A stretch of DNA of 7,422 bases from Chloroflexota bacterium (GCA_020849725.1 JADLAZ010000105.1:1-7422), one strand, 5' to 3'. Positions 1 to 5,717 are shown, counted from the first letter of the stretch. The notes: generated by a model not told the origin, from the letters alone. Translations and numbers: made by a program.

Positions 1-77
1 CGAGCCGCGCGCTGCCGACTGAGCCACCGGCCACCACCCGCGCGCCATCCGGCCCGCATCATCTTTGGGAGTTCTTC

Positions 78-803
78 GTGCGCATCGCGATCCTCAGCGA
101 CATCCACGCCAACCTGATCGCCTTCGAGGCGGTGCTGGCCGACTGCCGGCCGGTCGACGCCGTCTGGTGCCTGGGCGACGTCGTTGGCTATGGCCCGCGC
201 CCACGCGAATGCATCGCGCTGCTGCAGACACTGCCCTACCTGTGCATCGTCGGCAACCACGACTACGCCGCTCTCGGCCGGCTCAACCTGGAGGATTTCA
301 ACCCCATCGCCCAGTTCGCCACCGCCTGGACGACGGCCGCGCTGGGGCCGGCCGATGTCGCCTTCCTGACGACCCTGCCGACACGCATCATCGATGATCC
401 GGTGACGCTGGTGCATGGCAGCCCGCGCCAGCCGGTGTGGGAGTACATCTACGAGCCGGAGACGGCGCAGGCCAACTTCGGCCTGCTGGACACGACCGTC
501 TGCTTCCTGGGCCACACACACGTCTGCTCACTGTTTCATGAGATGGAGACCCATCTGGGGCTGATGCGGCAGCCGCGCCCCGGCGATCGCTACCGGCTGG
601 CTGACGGCCGGGCGCTGATCAACCCCGGCAGCGTCGGCCAGCCGCGCGATGGCGACCCGCGCGCCGCCTACGCCATCTACGACAGCACCGCCGGCACGGT
701 CGACTTCCACCGCGTCGCCTACGACATCGTCAGCACCCAGCAGCAGATGATCGAAGCCGAGTTGCCAATGGCGCTGGTGCGCCGGCTAGCAGTCGGCTAC
801 TGA
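78..803 (+). CDS. Calcineurin-like metallophosphoesterase (YfcE/MJ0936-like)
   Basis: This 241-residue protein is a probable soluble two-metal phosphoesterase; the substrate cannot be told from sequence. The family motifs appear in order: D8-x-H10 in SDIHAN, G33-D34 in LGDVVGYGP, G59-N60-H61-D62, H113 in VHGS, and G145-H146-T147-H148. Together these supply the usual metal ligands. The C-terminal INPGSVGQPRDGDPRAAYA stretch (181-199) is typical of the Metallophos_2 (PF12850) branch, which includes phosphodiesterases of the YfcE/MJ0936 type. Length fits a complete single-domain member, with no signal peptide or membrane segment. The GTG start is preferred because GGGAG at 67-71 lies six bases upstream and MRIAILSDIHAN is the expected N-terminus. 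It is followed by a 286-base spacer before pyrB, so it is probably transcribed on its own or with an unseen upstream gene. The stop codon is the first codon of a short tandem repeat. Family call is firm; the biological role is unknown. Confidence 0.93.
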   Translation: MRIAILSDIHANLIAFEAVLADCRPVDAVWCLGDVVGYGPRPRECIALLQTLPYLCIVGNHDYAALGRLNLEDFNPIAQFATAWTTAALGPADVAFLTTLPTRIIDDPVTLVHGSPRQPVWEYIYEPETAQANFGLLDTTVCFLGHTHVCSLFHEMETHLGLMRQPRPGDRYRLADGRALINPGSVGQPRDGDPRAAYAIYDSTAGTVDFHRVAYDIVSTQQQMIEAELPMALVRRLAVGY

Positions 804-814
804 GTGATGAGTGA
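801..814 (+). repeat. Two-copy heptamer TGAGTGA starting at a stop codon
   Basis: TGAGTGA occurs twice in perfect tandem, and the first TGA is the stop codon of the phosphoesterase gene. The phase-shifted word TGATGAG (805-811) is the same heptamer that is repeated four times at the purC stop codon on the other strand. The repeat also forms the left arm of the hairpin at 804-866. Confidence 0.7.
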
Positions 815-866
815 GGAGAGGCGCCCGGCGGGGGCCGCTGGGCGCCCGGCCCTGCCCACTCGTCAC
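804..866 (+). terminator. Compound hairpin after the phosphoesterase gene
   Basis: GTGATGAGTG (804-813) can pair with CACTCGTCAC (857-866) over ten bases with one G-U wobble. Inside it, GGCGCCC (820-826) pairs with GGGCGCC (840-846). The structure starts one base after the stop codon. No T-run follows, so it is not a classical intrinsic terminator; it could be a U-less terminator or an mRNA 3' end stabiliser. The base pairing is read directly from the sequence; the function is inferred. Confidence 0.35.
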
Positions 867-935
867 CCATGTGCGCGGCATCCCGCCGGTCGGGTACGCG
901 ACTAAGTCCCGCGTGGCGGGTTCGTGGCTGGCGAC

Positions 936-1009
936 GCACGCCCATGGCGCCTATCTCCGCCGGCCACGCGTGCGGCGCCAGCCCCACTGACGCGGCAGCC
1001 ATGGCGTGC
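936..1009. promoter_or_regulatory. Inverted repeat around the pyrB promoter, possible operator pair
   Basis: GCACGCCCATGGC (936-948) and GCCATGGCGTGC (998-1009) form 12-base complementary arms with one extra C in the left arm. Each arm also contains CCATGGCG, so the pair is at the same time a direct repeat spaced 57 bases apart. The right arm falls within the spacer of the candidate pyrB promoter. This could be a pair of repressor sites or the foot of a leader structure; neither is proven, and chance is possible in DNA this rich in GC. Confidence 0.3.
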
Positions 1010-1015
1010 TAGGAT
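987..1015 (+). promoter_or_regulatory. Candidate sigma-70-type promoter for pyrB
   Basis: CTGACG (987-992) and TAGGAT (1010-1015) are separated by 17 bases and each match four of six consensus positions. Transcription would begin near 1021-1023, giving a leader of about 67 bases before the pyrB start codon. No PyrR-type anti-attenuator could be recognised in that leader. CCCC (1016-1019) and GGGG (1025-1028) could form a small hairpin close to the transcription start. Confidence 0.35.
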
Positions 1016-1089
1016 CCCCGCTCAGGGGCAGGGTGGCGGATTGGTTCGTCTACGAGGGCTTCCGCGCCGGCGATGGACAGGAGACGGCC

Positions 1090-2016
1090 ATGATCATCAA
1101 GCACATCCTCGAGGTCGGCCAGTTCAGCCGGTTTGAGATGGAATCTCTGTTCCGCGAGGCAGCGATGCTCGAGCAACTCGACGCCTACGTCGGCTCGAAG
1201 ATGATGAGCGGCCGGATCATGGCGACGCTCTTCTATGAGCCGAGCACACGCACGCGGCTGTCGTTCGAGTCGGCGATGATCCGGCTGGGCGGCTCGATCC
1301 TGTCGGTCGAGAACGCCGGCGCCACGTCGTCGGCCGCCAAGGGCGAGTCGATCGAGGACACGATCCGGATGGTGCAGAACTATGCCGACGTGATCGTGCT
1401 GCGCCACTGGGAGGGTGGTGTCGCCCACCGCGCCGCCGCCGTCGCCACCGTGCCGATTATCAATGCCGGCGACGGCAACCGCGAGCATCCGACCCAGGCG
1501 CTGCTGGACGCGTTCACCATCCATCGCGAGTTGGGTCAGATCGACGGCCTGACGATCGGGCTGGTCGGTGATCTGGTGCATGGCCGCGCCGCGCACTCGC
1601 TGGCGCTCTGCCTGACGCGCTTTCGGCCCCGACGCGTGGTGCTGATCGCCCCGGGCGCACTGCAGATGGAGCCGGCGATGATCGACGAGCTGCGCGCCGC
1701 CGGCCTGACGGTCGACCTGCTGGAGCGACTGGAGGACATCGCCGATGAGTTGGATGTTGTCTACATGACCCGCGTTCAACGGGAGCGCTTCGCCGCGCCC
1801 GATCTGTACGAGCGGGTGCGGGGCAGCTACCGGATGGACCAGGCCATGCTCGATCGACTCAAGCCGACGGCGATCATCCTGCACCCGCTGCCTCGGCTGG
1901 ACGAGATCGAGCCGGAGGTGGACGCCGACCCGCGCGCCGCCTACTTCCGCCAGGCCCGACACGGCCTGATCATCCGCATGGCAGTGATCCGCCACGTCCT
2001 TCGCCAGAACGCCTGA
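1090..2016 (+). CDS. pyrB: Aspartate carbamoyltransferase catalytic subunit
   Basis: PyrB condenses carbamoyl phosphate with L-aspartate to carbamoyl-aspartate, the committed step of pyrimidine synthesis in the cytosol. The 308-residue protein carries the complete active site, nearly in register with the E. coli chain. S52-T53-R54-T55-R56 lie in FYEPSTRTRLSFE, K84 in SSAAKGES, R105 in LRHWEGG, H133 and Q136 in HPTQALLD, R166 in HGRAAHS, R228 and Q230 in TRVQRERF, and HPLPRLDEI is at 265-273. The ATG at 1090 is chosen because AGGAG (1079-1083) sits six bases upstream and the length fits the family. An in-frame ATG at 1006 would add 28 residues with no family resemblance. The gene stands alone: no pyrI, pyrC, pyrR or carA/B is visible here. 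The next gene starts 88 bases downstream. The identification is firm; whether a regulatory chain exists elsewhere cannot be seen. Confidence 0.97.
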   Translation: MIIKHILEVGQFSRFEMESLFREAAMLEQLDAYVGSKMMSGRIMATLFYEPSTRTRLSFESAMIRLGGSILSVENAGATSSAAKGESIEDTIRMVQNYADVIVLRHWEGGVAHRAAAVATVPIINAGDGNREHPTQALLDAFTIHRELGQIDGLTIGLVGDLVHGRAAHSLALCLTRFRPRRVVLIAPGALQMEPAMIDELRAAGLTVDLLERLEDIADELDVVYMTRVQRERFAAPDLYERVRGSYRMDQAMLDRLKPTAIILHPLPRLDEIEPEVDADPRAAYFRQARHGLIIRMAVIRHVLRQNA

Positions 2017-2019
2017 GGC

Positions 2020-2049
2020 GCGCTATGCTAGCGCCGCATGCGAGCATGC
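2020..2049 (+). terminator. Tandem small hairpins after pyrB
   Basis: GCGCTA (2020-2025) pairs with TAGCGC (2029-2034) around a three-base loop. Directly after it, GCATG (2036-2040) pairs with CATGC (2045-2049) around CGAG. No T-run follows. They may mark the pyrB transcript end or only shape the pyrB-DUF3090 spacer. A weak promoter candidate overlaps the first hairpin (TCGCCA at 2001-2006, TATGCT at 2024-2029, 17-base spacing), so the spacer might serve both roles. Confidence 0.25.
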
Positions 2050-2065
2050 TGCATGTCGACGAGCA

Positions 2066-2090
2066 ACTGACGACTGATGACTGACGACTG
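2066..2090 (+). repeat. Degenerate heptamer repeat abutting the DUF3090 ribosome-binding site
   Basis: ACTGACG, ACTGATG and ACTGACG follow one another without gaps, then ACTG runs straight into GGGAG (2090-2094), the likely ribosome-binding site of the next gene. The word ACTGACGACTG occurs twice here (2066-2076, 2080-2090), and once more in the same position relative to purS on the opposite strand. Confidence 0.7.
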
Positions 2091-2104
2091 GGAGCACGGC
2101 AGCG

Positions 2105-2701
2105 ATGGCAGAGCGAGCCGAGGACTTCGGGCCTGTCGACCTGGTGCAGGCCGATGCGGTGGGTGTGCCTGGCAGCCGGCGCTTCCGCCTGCGGGCGCGT
2201 GCCGGCGCCGACTTCGCGCTGATCTGGGTCGAGCGCGAGCAGGTCCAGGCGCTGGCGCTGGCGCTGGAGCAACTGCTGGCGCAGGTGCAGCTCCAGCGCC
2301 AGGAGCGGCCAGTGGCCGCCGACGCCGGCCACATCCTCGACGACTTCCCACCATCGCCCCGGCTGGAGTTCACCGCCGGCCGGATGGGTCTGGGCTATGA
2401 CGAGGAGAGCGACCTGGCCGTCCTCGAGCTAACCGACATCCAGGCCAATCTCGACGACGATGACGACGATGACGATGAGGAGGCGCCGCCGGACCTGCCG
2501 GCGCCCGACGACACCCCTGACGTGCTGACGCTGACGCTGCGCTTCCGGCGTGGGCAGGCGGCGGCGCTGAAGGAGCAGTGCGAGACAACGCTCAAGGCCG
2601 GTCGGCCGCGCTGCCCGCTGTGCGGCGCGCCGATGGCCGCCGACGGCAGCCACTTCTGCATCCGCGCCAACGGCCATGCGCCCACCAGCAGCCAGAACTG
2701 A
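2105..2701 (+). CDS. DUF3090 / TIGR03847 family protein with acidic insert
   Basis: This 198-residue protein has no established biochemical function. It resembles the DUF3090 (TIGR03847) family of Actinobacteria and Chloroflexi. The N-terminal part has a GxPGSRRFRLRAR pattern (20-32) followed by a helix rich in Leu and Gln (45-66). In the middle is a FTAGRMGLGYDE segment (89-100), and at the C-terminus GRPRCPLCGAP with a trailing HFCIRANGH. Cys170, Cys173, His183, Cys185 and His191 could bind a metal, though this is inference. Residues 117-126 are eight Asp followed by two Glu, then a Pro/Asp-rich linker to about 139. This acidic insert separates the central and C-terminal parts and looks like a disordered spacer. 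The ATG lies ten bases after GGGAG, a rather long gap. Known relatives often sit beside a phosphomutase-like gene and an SCO1664-type gene; neither is in view. It converges on purS. Confidence 0.82.
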   Translation: MAERAEDFGPVDLVQADAVGVPGSRRFRLRARAGADFALIWVEREQVQALALALEQLLAQVQLQRQERPVAADAGHILDDFPPSPRLEFTAGRMGLGYDEESDLAVLELTDIQANLDDDDDDDDEEAPPDLPAPDDTPDVLTLTLRFRRGQAAALKEQCETTLKAGRPRCPLCGAPMAADGSHFCIRANGHAPTSSQN

Positions 2702-2720
2702 GGCGCTCGCCGGCGCTCAG
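2698..2720 (+). terminator. Hairpin overlapping the DUF3090 stop codon
   Basis: CTGAG (2698-2702) plus CGC (2704-2706) pairs with GCG (2713-2715) plus CTCAG (2716-2720), with one bulged G at 2703 and a six-base loop. The stop codon TGA (2699-2701) is inside the left arm. There is no T-run, so termination is a guess. The rest of the convergent spacer to 2888 contains no gene I can support. Confidence 0.25.
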
Positions 2721-2888
2721 CGCTCCCTCACGACCGGCCTCCCGGTGCGAGCGAGAGCTACCGATCGGGATATCCGAAGACCCTACATCAATGGAAAGGT
2801 TCGAACTGACGAAGAGCAGCGATGTCTGCTCCAGGCAGCGAGTGCGGCCCAGTGGGCGGCGGGGGTTCCGCAGGCTGGAGTCGATCCA

Positions 2889-3164
2889 TCAGCCCGGTTC
2901 CTCGGCGGCCAACTCGAAGCGGTAGGTTTCGATCACCGGGTTGCTCAGCAGCCGGCGGCACATCTCATCGACCTGCGCCTGCGCCGTCGCCTCATCCGGG
3001 GCGCGCAGCCGCACTTCGATGTACTTGCCGACGCGGGTCTGCGCCACGCCGGGGTAGCCCAGGCTGTGCAGCCCGTCCGTCACCGCCAGCCCCTGCGGGT
3101 CGTTGACCACCGGCTTCAGCGTCACGATCACCCGCGCCAGCCAGGCTGGCTGTCCCTCGCTCAT
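2889..3164 (-). CDS. purS: Phosphoribosylformylglycinamidine synthase subunit PurS
   Basis: PurS is the small structural subunit that joins PurQ (glutaminase) and PurL (small form) to make FGAM synthetase, the fourth step of purine synthesis. The 91 residues match the family along their whole length. VIVTLKP (12-18), a DPQGLAV segment (22-28), LHSLGY (32-37), a VGKYIEV strand (45-51), an EMCRRLLSNPVIE helix (67-79) and YRFEL (81-85) all have counterparts in B. subtilis PurS. It is a few residues longer than most at both ends. GGGGAGGGGC lies directly before the ATG. It is the last gene of the purB-purC-purS run, 91 bases after purC. Its partners purQ and purL, which normally follow, are absent; instead the run ends facing the DUF3090 gene. 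The presence of PurS implies a small-type PurL elsewhere in the genome. Confidence 0.95.
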   Translation of the reverse strand: MSEGQPAWLARVIVTLKPVVNDPQGLAVTDGLHSLGYPGVAQTRVGKYIEVRLRAPDEATAQAQVDEMCRRLLSNPVIETYRFELAAEEPG

Positions 3165-3173
3165 GCCCCTCCC

Positions 3174-3184
3174 CAGTCGTCAGT
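3174..3184 (-). repeat. ACTGACGACTG element before the purS ribosome-binding site
   Basis: Read on the minus strand this is ACTGACGACTG followed at once by GGGAGG and the purS start codon. It is identical to the word that precedes the DUF3090 ribosome-binding site on the plus strand. Weaker 7-base spacing continues upstream, with CCAGTGA and CCAGTAG adjacent at 3206-3219. Confidence 0.6.
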
Positions 3185-3230
3185 AGAGCCAGTAGACCGG
3201 TCGTGCCAGTGACCAGTAGGAACAGGTCCG

Positions 3231-3258
3231 CTCATCACTCATCACTCATCACTCATCA
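3231..3258 (-). repeat. Four perfect TGATGAG heptamers starting at the purC stop codon
   Basis: On the minus strand TGATGAG is repeated four times without error, and the first TGA is the purC stop codon. The 7-base period brings further stop codons into all three frames just after purC. The same word appears at the phosphoesterase stop codon on the other strand. The remaining purC-purS spacer ends in a related element at the purS ribosome-binding site. Confidence 0.85.
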
Positions 3259-4152
3259 CTGAGCTTGGGTGAGGCGGGCGACGGCCGATCGGTAGCGAGC
3301 AAGCGTGCCATCCACGACCTCGGGTGGCAGCGCCGGGCCGGGCGGCTCCTTGTTCCAGCCGGAGGCGGCCAGCCAGTCGCGCAGGAACTGCTTGTCCAGG
3401 CTCGGCTGGGCGCGGCCGGGCGCGTGCTGGTCGGCCTCCCAGAAGCGCGAGCTGTCCGGCGTCAGCGCCTCGTCGATCAGGATGACCGCGCCGTCGAGCA
3501 GGCCAAACTCGAACTTGGTGTCGGCGATGATGATGCCCCGCGCCAGTGCGTGCGCGGCGGCGAAGTCGTACAACTGCCGGCTCAGGTCGGCCAGCCGGCG
3601 CGTCAGATCGGCGCCGATGCGGTTCTCCGTCTCGGTGACGCTGATGTTCTCGTCATGGCCGGTGTCGTTCTTGCCGGCCGGCGTAAAGAGCGGCTCGGGC
3701 AGGCGCTCGCCCTCGCGCAGCCCCGGCGGCAACGCGTGGCCGCAGACCGCGCCGGTGCGGCGGTAGTCGGCCCAGCCGGTGCCGGCCAGGTAGCCGCGCA
3801 CGATGCACTCAATGTCGATGCGCTCGGCCAGCCGCGTCAGCATCGTCCGGCCCGCCAGTCGGTCGGCCTGCGCCTGCGCCGCCGGCGGGAAGTCGGCCAC
3901 GTCGGTCGAGAGCAGGTGGTTCGGTACGATGTGGCGCGTGGCGCCGAACCAGAAGGCCGACAGCTGCGTCAGCAGGATGCCCTTGCCGGGGATCGGCGTT
4001 GGCAGGACGACGTCGAACGCCGACAGCCGGTCCGACGCGACCAGCAGCAGCCGGTCGCCGTCCGGGTGCGGCACCCGAAACATGTCGCGCACCTTGCCGC
4101 GCCGAAAGAAGACCAGTCCGGGGATGGCTGTCTCGACGACCGTCGCGCTCAC
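3256..4152 (-). CDS. purC: SAICAR synthase (phosphoribosylaminoimidazole-succinocarboxamide synthase)
   Basis: PurC ligates aspartate to CAIR with ATP to give SAICAR. The 298-residue protein shows the family motifs in order: GKVRDMF (19-25, nucleotide-binding loop), DRLSAFD (41-47), IECIVRGYLAGTGW (114-127), FTPAGKNDTGHDENI (156-170), ADTKFEFG (210-217), DEALTPDSSRFW (228-239) and SLDKQFLRDWL (251-261). Its length and SLDKQFLRDWL ending are of the longer type (about 300 residues, as in yeast Ade1) rather than the short 240-residue Bacillus/E. coli type. I take the GTG at 4152 as the start because AAGGGAG stands seven bases upstream and the protein then begins as family members do. An in-frame ATG at 4236 would overlap purB and add 28 unrelated residues. 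The gap to purB is 25 bases, so the two are almost surely cotranscribed, and the stop codon opens a heptamer repeat. Confidence 0.96.
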   Translation of the reverse strand: MSATVVETAIPGLVFFRRGKVRDMFRVPHPDGDRLLLVASDRLSAFDVVLPTPIPGKGILLTQLSAFWFGATRHIVPNHLLSTDVADFPPAAQAQADRLAGRTMLTRLAERIDIECIVRGYLAGTGWADYRRTGAVCGHALPPGLREGERLPEPLFTPAGKNDTGHDENISVTETENRIGADLTRRLADLSRQLYDFAAAHALARGIIIADTKFEFGLLDGAVILIDEALTPDSSRFWEADQHAPGRAQPSLDKQFLRDWLAASGWNKEPPGPALPPEVVDGTLARYRSAVARLTQAQ

Positions 4153-4177
4153 GCGTTCTCTCCCTTGCGCATCATCC

Positions 4178-5530
4178 TCATGCTCGCCCCAGGGGCGCGG
4201 CATCCAGGCTGCCAGGCGCCAGCGCCGCGTCCTCATCGAGCAAGCCGGCGCGGCGGAAGGCGGCGTCGACGTGGACGAGCTGGCGCGTCGGGTCGAAGAG
4301 CGCGTCCAGCGTGGCGGCGTCGAGGTGGCGCGTCACCGCCGGGTCGGCGGCGAGCAGGTCGCGGAAGTGGCCCTCGCCCTCCCAGGCCCGCATCGCCAGC
4401 CGCTGCACGAGCTTGTAGGCCTCCTGGCGCGGCAGGCCAGCGCCGATCAGCGCCAGCAGCACCGGCTGAGAGTAGATGACGCCGTTGGCGGCGTCCAGGT
4501 TGCGCCGCATCCGCTCGGGATAGACAACCAGGCCGGCAATGATGCGCGTCAGCGAGGCGAGCATGTAGTCGAGCAGCGCCGTCGCGTCGGGGAAGGTGAC
4601 GCGCTCGACCGAGCTGTTGCTGATGTCGCGCTCGTGCCAGAGGGCGATCGTCTCCAGCGCCGGGATGGTGTAGCCGCGCATCAGCCGCGCCAGCCCGCAC
4701 AGGCGCTCGGTCTTGTGCGGGTTGCGCTTGTGCGGCATCGCCGACGAGCCGGTTTGCTGCGCGCCGAATGGCTCCTCCGCCTCGCGCACCTCGGTGCGCT
4801 GCAGGTGGCGGATCTCGGTGGCGATCTTCTCGATCGAGCCGGCGATGACGGCCAGCGTCGCCAGGTACAACGCGTGGCGGTCGCGCTGGACAATCTGCGT
4901 CGAGATGGGCGCGACGGCCAGGTCAAGGCGACGGCAGACGCCCTCCTCGACCGCCGGTGGCACGTGGGCGTGCGTGCCGACCGCGCCGCTGATCTTGCCA
5001 ACGGCCAACTCGGCGCGGGCGGCCTCCAGCCGCCGGCGGTTGCGGCCCATCTCGTCGTACCAGAGCGCCAACTTGAGGCCGAACGTCGTCGGCTCGGCAT
5101 GGACACCATGGGTGCGGCCGATGGTGAGCGTGTCCTTGTGCTCCAGCGCCCGCCGCTTCAGCACCGCCCGCAGCCGGTCGAGGTCATCGAGCAGCAGGTC
5201 GGTGGCGATGCCGACCTGGAGCGCCAGCGCGGTGTCGATGACGTCGGAACTGGTCAGGCCATGGTGGACCCAGCGCGATGCCTCCGGGCCGGTCGACTCG
5301 GCGACGGCCATCAGGAAGGCGGTCACGTCGTGGTCGGTCTGCTCCTCGAGCGCCTTGACGCGCTCTGCGTCGACCGTGGCGGCCCGGATCGTCGGCAGCG
5401 CGTCCGCCGGCACGACGCCATACTCGGCCCAGACCTCGCACACAGCGACCTCAACGCGCAGCCAGGTCTCGAACTTGTGCTGGTCGCTCCAGACGCGGGC
5501 CATCGCCGGCCGCGTGAATCGATCGATCAT
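4178..5530 (-). CDS. purB: Adenylosuccinate lyase
   Basis: PurB removes fumarate twice in purine synthesis: from SAICAR to give AICAR, and from adenylosuccinate to give AMP. The 450-residue protein belongs to the fumarase/aspartase superfamily and is very close in layout to B. subtilis PurB. It begins MIDRFTRPAM, has H68 in TDHDVTAF, GLTSSDVIDTALA (91-103), GRTHGVHAEPTTFGLKLALW (138-157) with catalytic H141, and the superfamily signature GSSAMPHKRNP (261-271) with the catalytic serine at 262 or 263 in the mobile loop. It is about 20 residues longer than the Bacillus enzyme because of an Ala/Asp-rich tail after position 430. The ATG at 5530 is preferred over an in-frame ATG at 5569 because it matches the family N-terminus and follows GGGGAG by four bases. 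It is the first gene of the purB-purC-purS run and has a candidate promoter and inverted repeat upstream. Confidence 0.97.
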   Translation of the reverse strand: MIDRFTRPAMARVWSDQHKFETWLRVEVAVCEVWAEYGVVPADALPTIRAATVDAERVKALEEQTDHDVTAFLMAVAESTGPEASRWVHHGLTSSDVIDTALALQVGIATDLLLDDLDRLRAVLKRRALEHKDTLTIGRTHGVHAEPTTFGLKLALWYDEMGRNRRRLEAARAELAVGKISGAVGTHAHVPPAVEEGVCRRLDLAVAPISTQIVQRDRHALYLATLAVIAGSIEKIATEIRHLQRTEVREAEEPFGAQQTGSSAMPHKRNPHKTERLCGLARLMRGYTIPALETIALWHERDISNSSVERVTFPDATALLDYMLASLTRIIAGLVVYPERMRRNLDAANGVIYSQPVLLALIGAGLPRQEAYKLVQRLAMRAWEGEGHFRDLLAADPAVTRHLDAATLDALFDPTRQLVHVDAAFRRAGLLDEDAALAPGSLDAAPLGRA

Positions 5531-5544
5531 GGCGCTCCCCGAGC

Positions 5545-5580
5545 CGTGACGGGTGACAATGGCGCCCACCCCCCGTCACG
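5545..5580. promoter_or_regulatory. Inverted repeat in the purB leader, candidate operator
   Basis: CGTGACGGG (5545-5553) and CCCGTCACG (5572-5580) are perfect nine-base inverted arms 18 bases apart. A further GTGAC at 5553-5557 makes three copies of the pentamer in 35 bases. The element covers the predicted transcription start and ends 14 bases before the purB start codon. It could be a repressor site or a leader hairpin. It does not resemble the E. coli PurR box or the Bacillus PurBox as I know them. Confidence 0.4.
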
Positions 5581-5610
5581 AGGATACGGGAGCGCCACGC
5601 CGGCTGTCCA
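5581..5610 (-). promoter_or_regulatory. Candidate promoter of the purB-purC-purS run
   Basis: On the minus strand TGGACA (5610-5605, five of six matches to the -35 consensus) is followed after 18 bases by TATCCT (5586-5581, four of six). Transcription would start near 5574, inside the inverted repeat. There is no other gene on this strand for 212 bases upstream of purB, so a promoter is expected here. Confidence 0.4.
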
Positions 5611-5717
5611 GGGAACGCGCGAGCGGGTCGCACGGGCGCGCGCCCAGCAGCGCGGCCGGCCACCGCGCCGAGCCGGGGCATTGCTCAAGCGTCGGTGGTC
5701 CGCCGCAGCGGCCCGGG

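Noticed and set aside
2..22. Possible end of an upstream protein-coding gene on the + strand (frame ending in TGA at 20-22)
   Set aside because: Only six codons are visible, which is not enough to support a gene.
1..26. Minus-strand similarity to a tRNA 5' half (TGGCTCAGTCGGCAGCGC, D-arm-like)
   Set aside because: The D-stem has a T-C mismatch, the base that should be U33 reads G, and the preceding seven bases start with T. The rest would lie outside the window. A tRNAscan on the adjoining sequence would settle it; I do not annotate it.
904..924. CCCGC-GTG-GCGGG followed by TTCG, first read as a T-arm or intrinsic terminator
   Set aside because: The loop does not have tRNA geometry and no T-run follows; kept only as one of several alternative stems upstream of pyrB.
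1009..1995. 328-codon open frame on the - strand opposite pyrB
   Set aside because: Antisense to pyrB, with composition rich in His/Asp/Arg/Gln and no recognisable domain; a GC-rich shadow.
2797..2812. GGTTCGAAC, which resembles a tRNA T-loop
   Set aside because: The bases on either side (AAAGG and TGACG) cannot form the T-stem, and no acceptor or anticodon arm is visible.
2676..3212. 178-codon + strand frame across the convergent spacer and purS
   Set aside because: Most of it is antisense to purS; the rest has no ribosome-binding site or family resemblance.
3231..3258. Tandem heptamers considered as a CRISPR array or replication-origin iterons
   Set aside because: There are no spacers between units, the units are only 7 bases, no cas or replication-initiation gene is nearby, and the array overlaps the purC stop codon.
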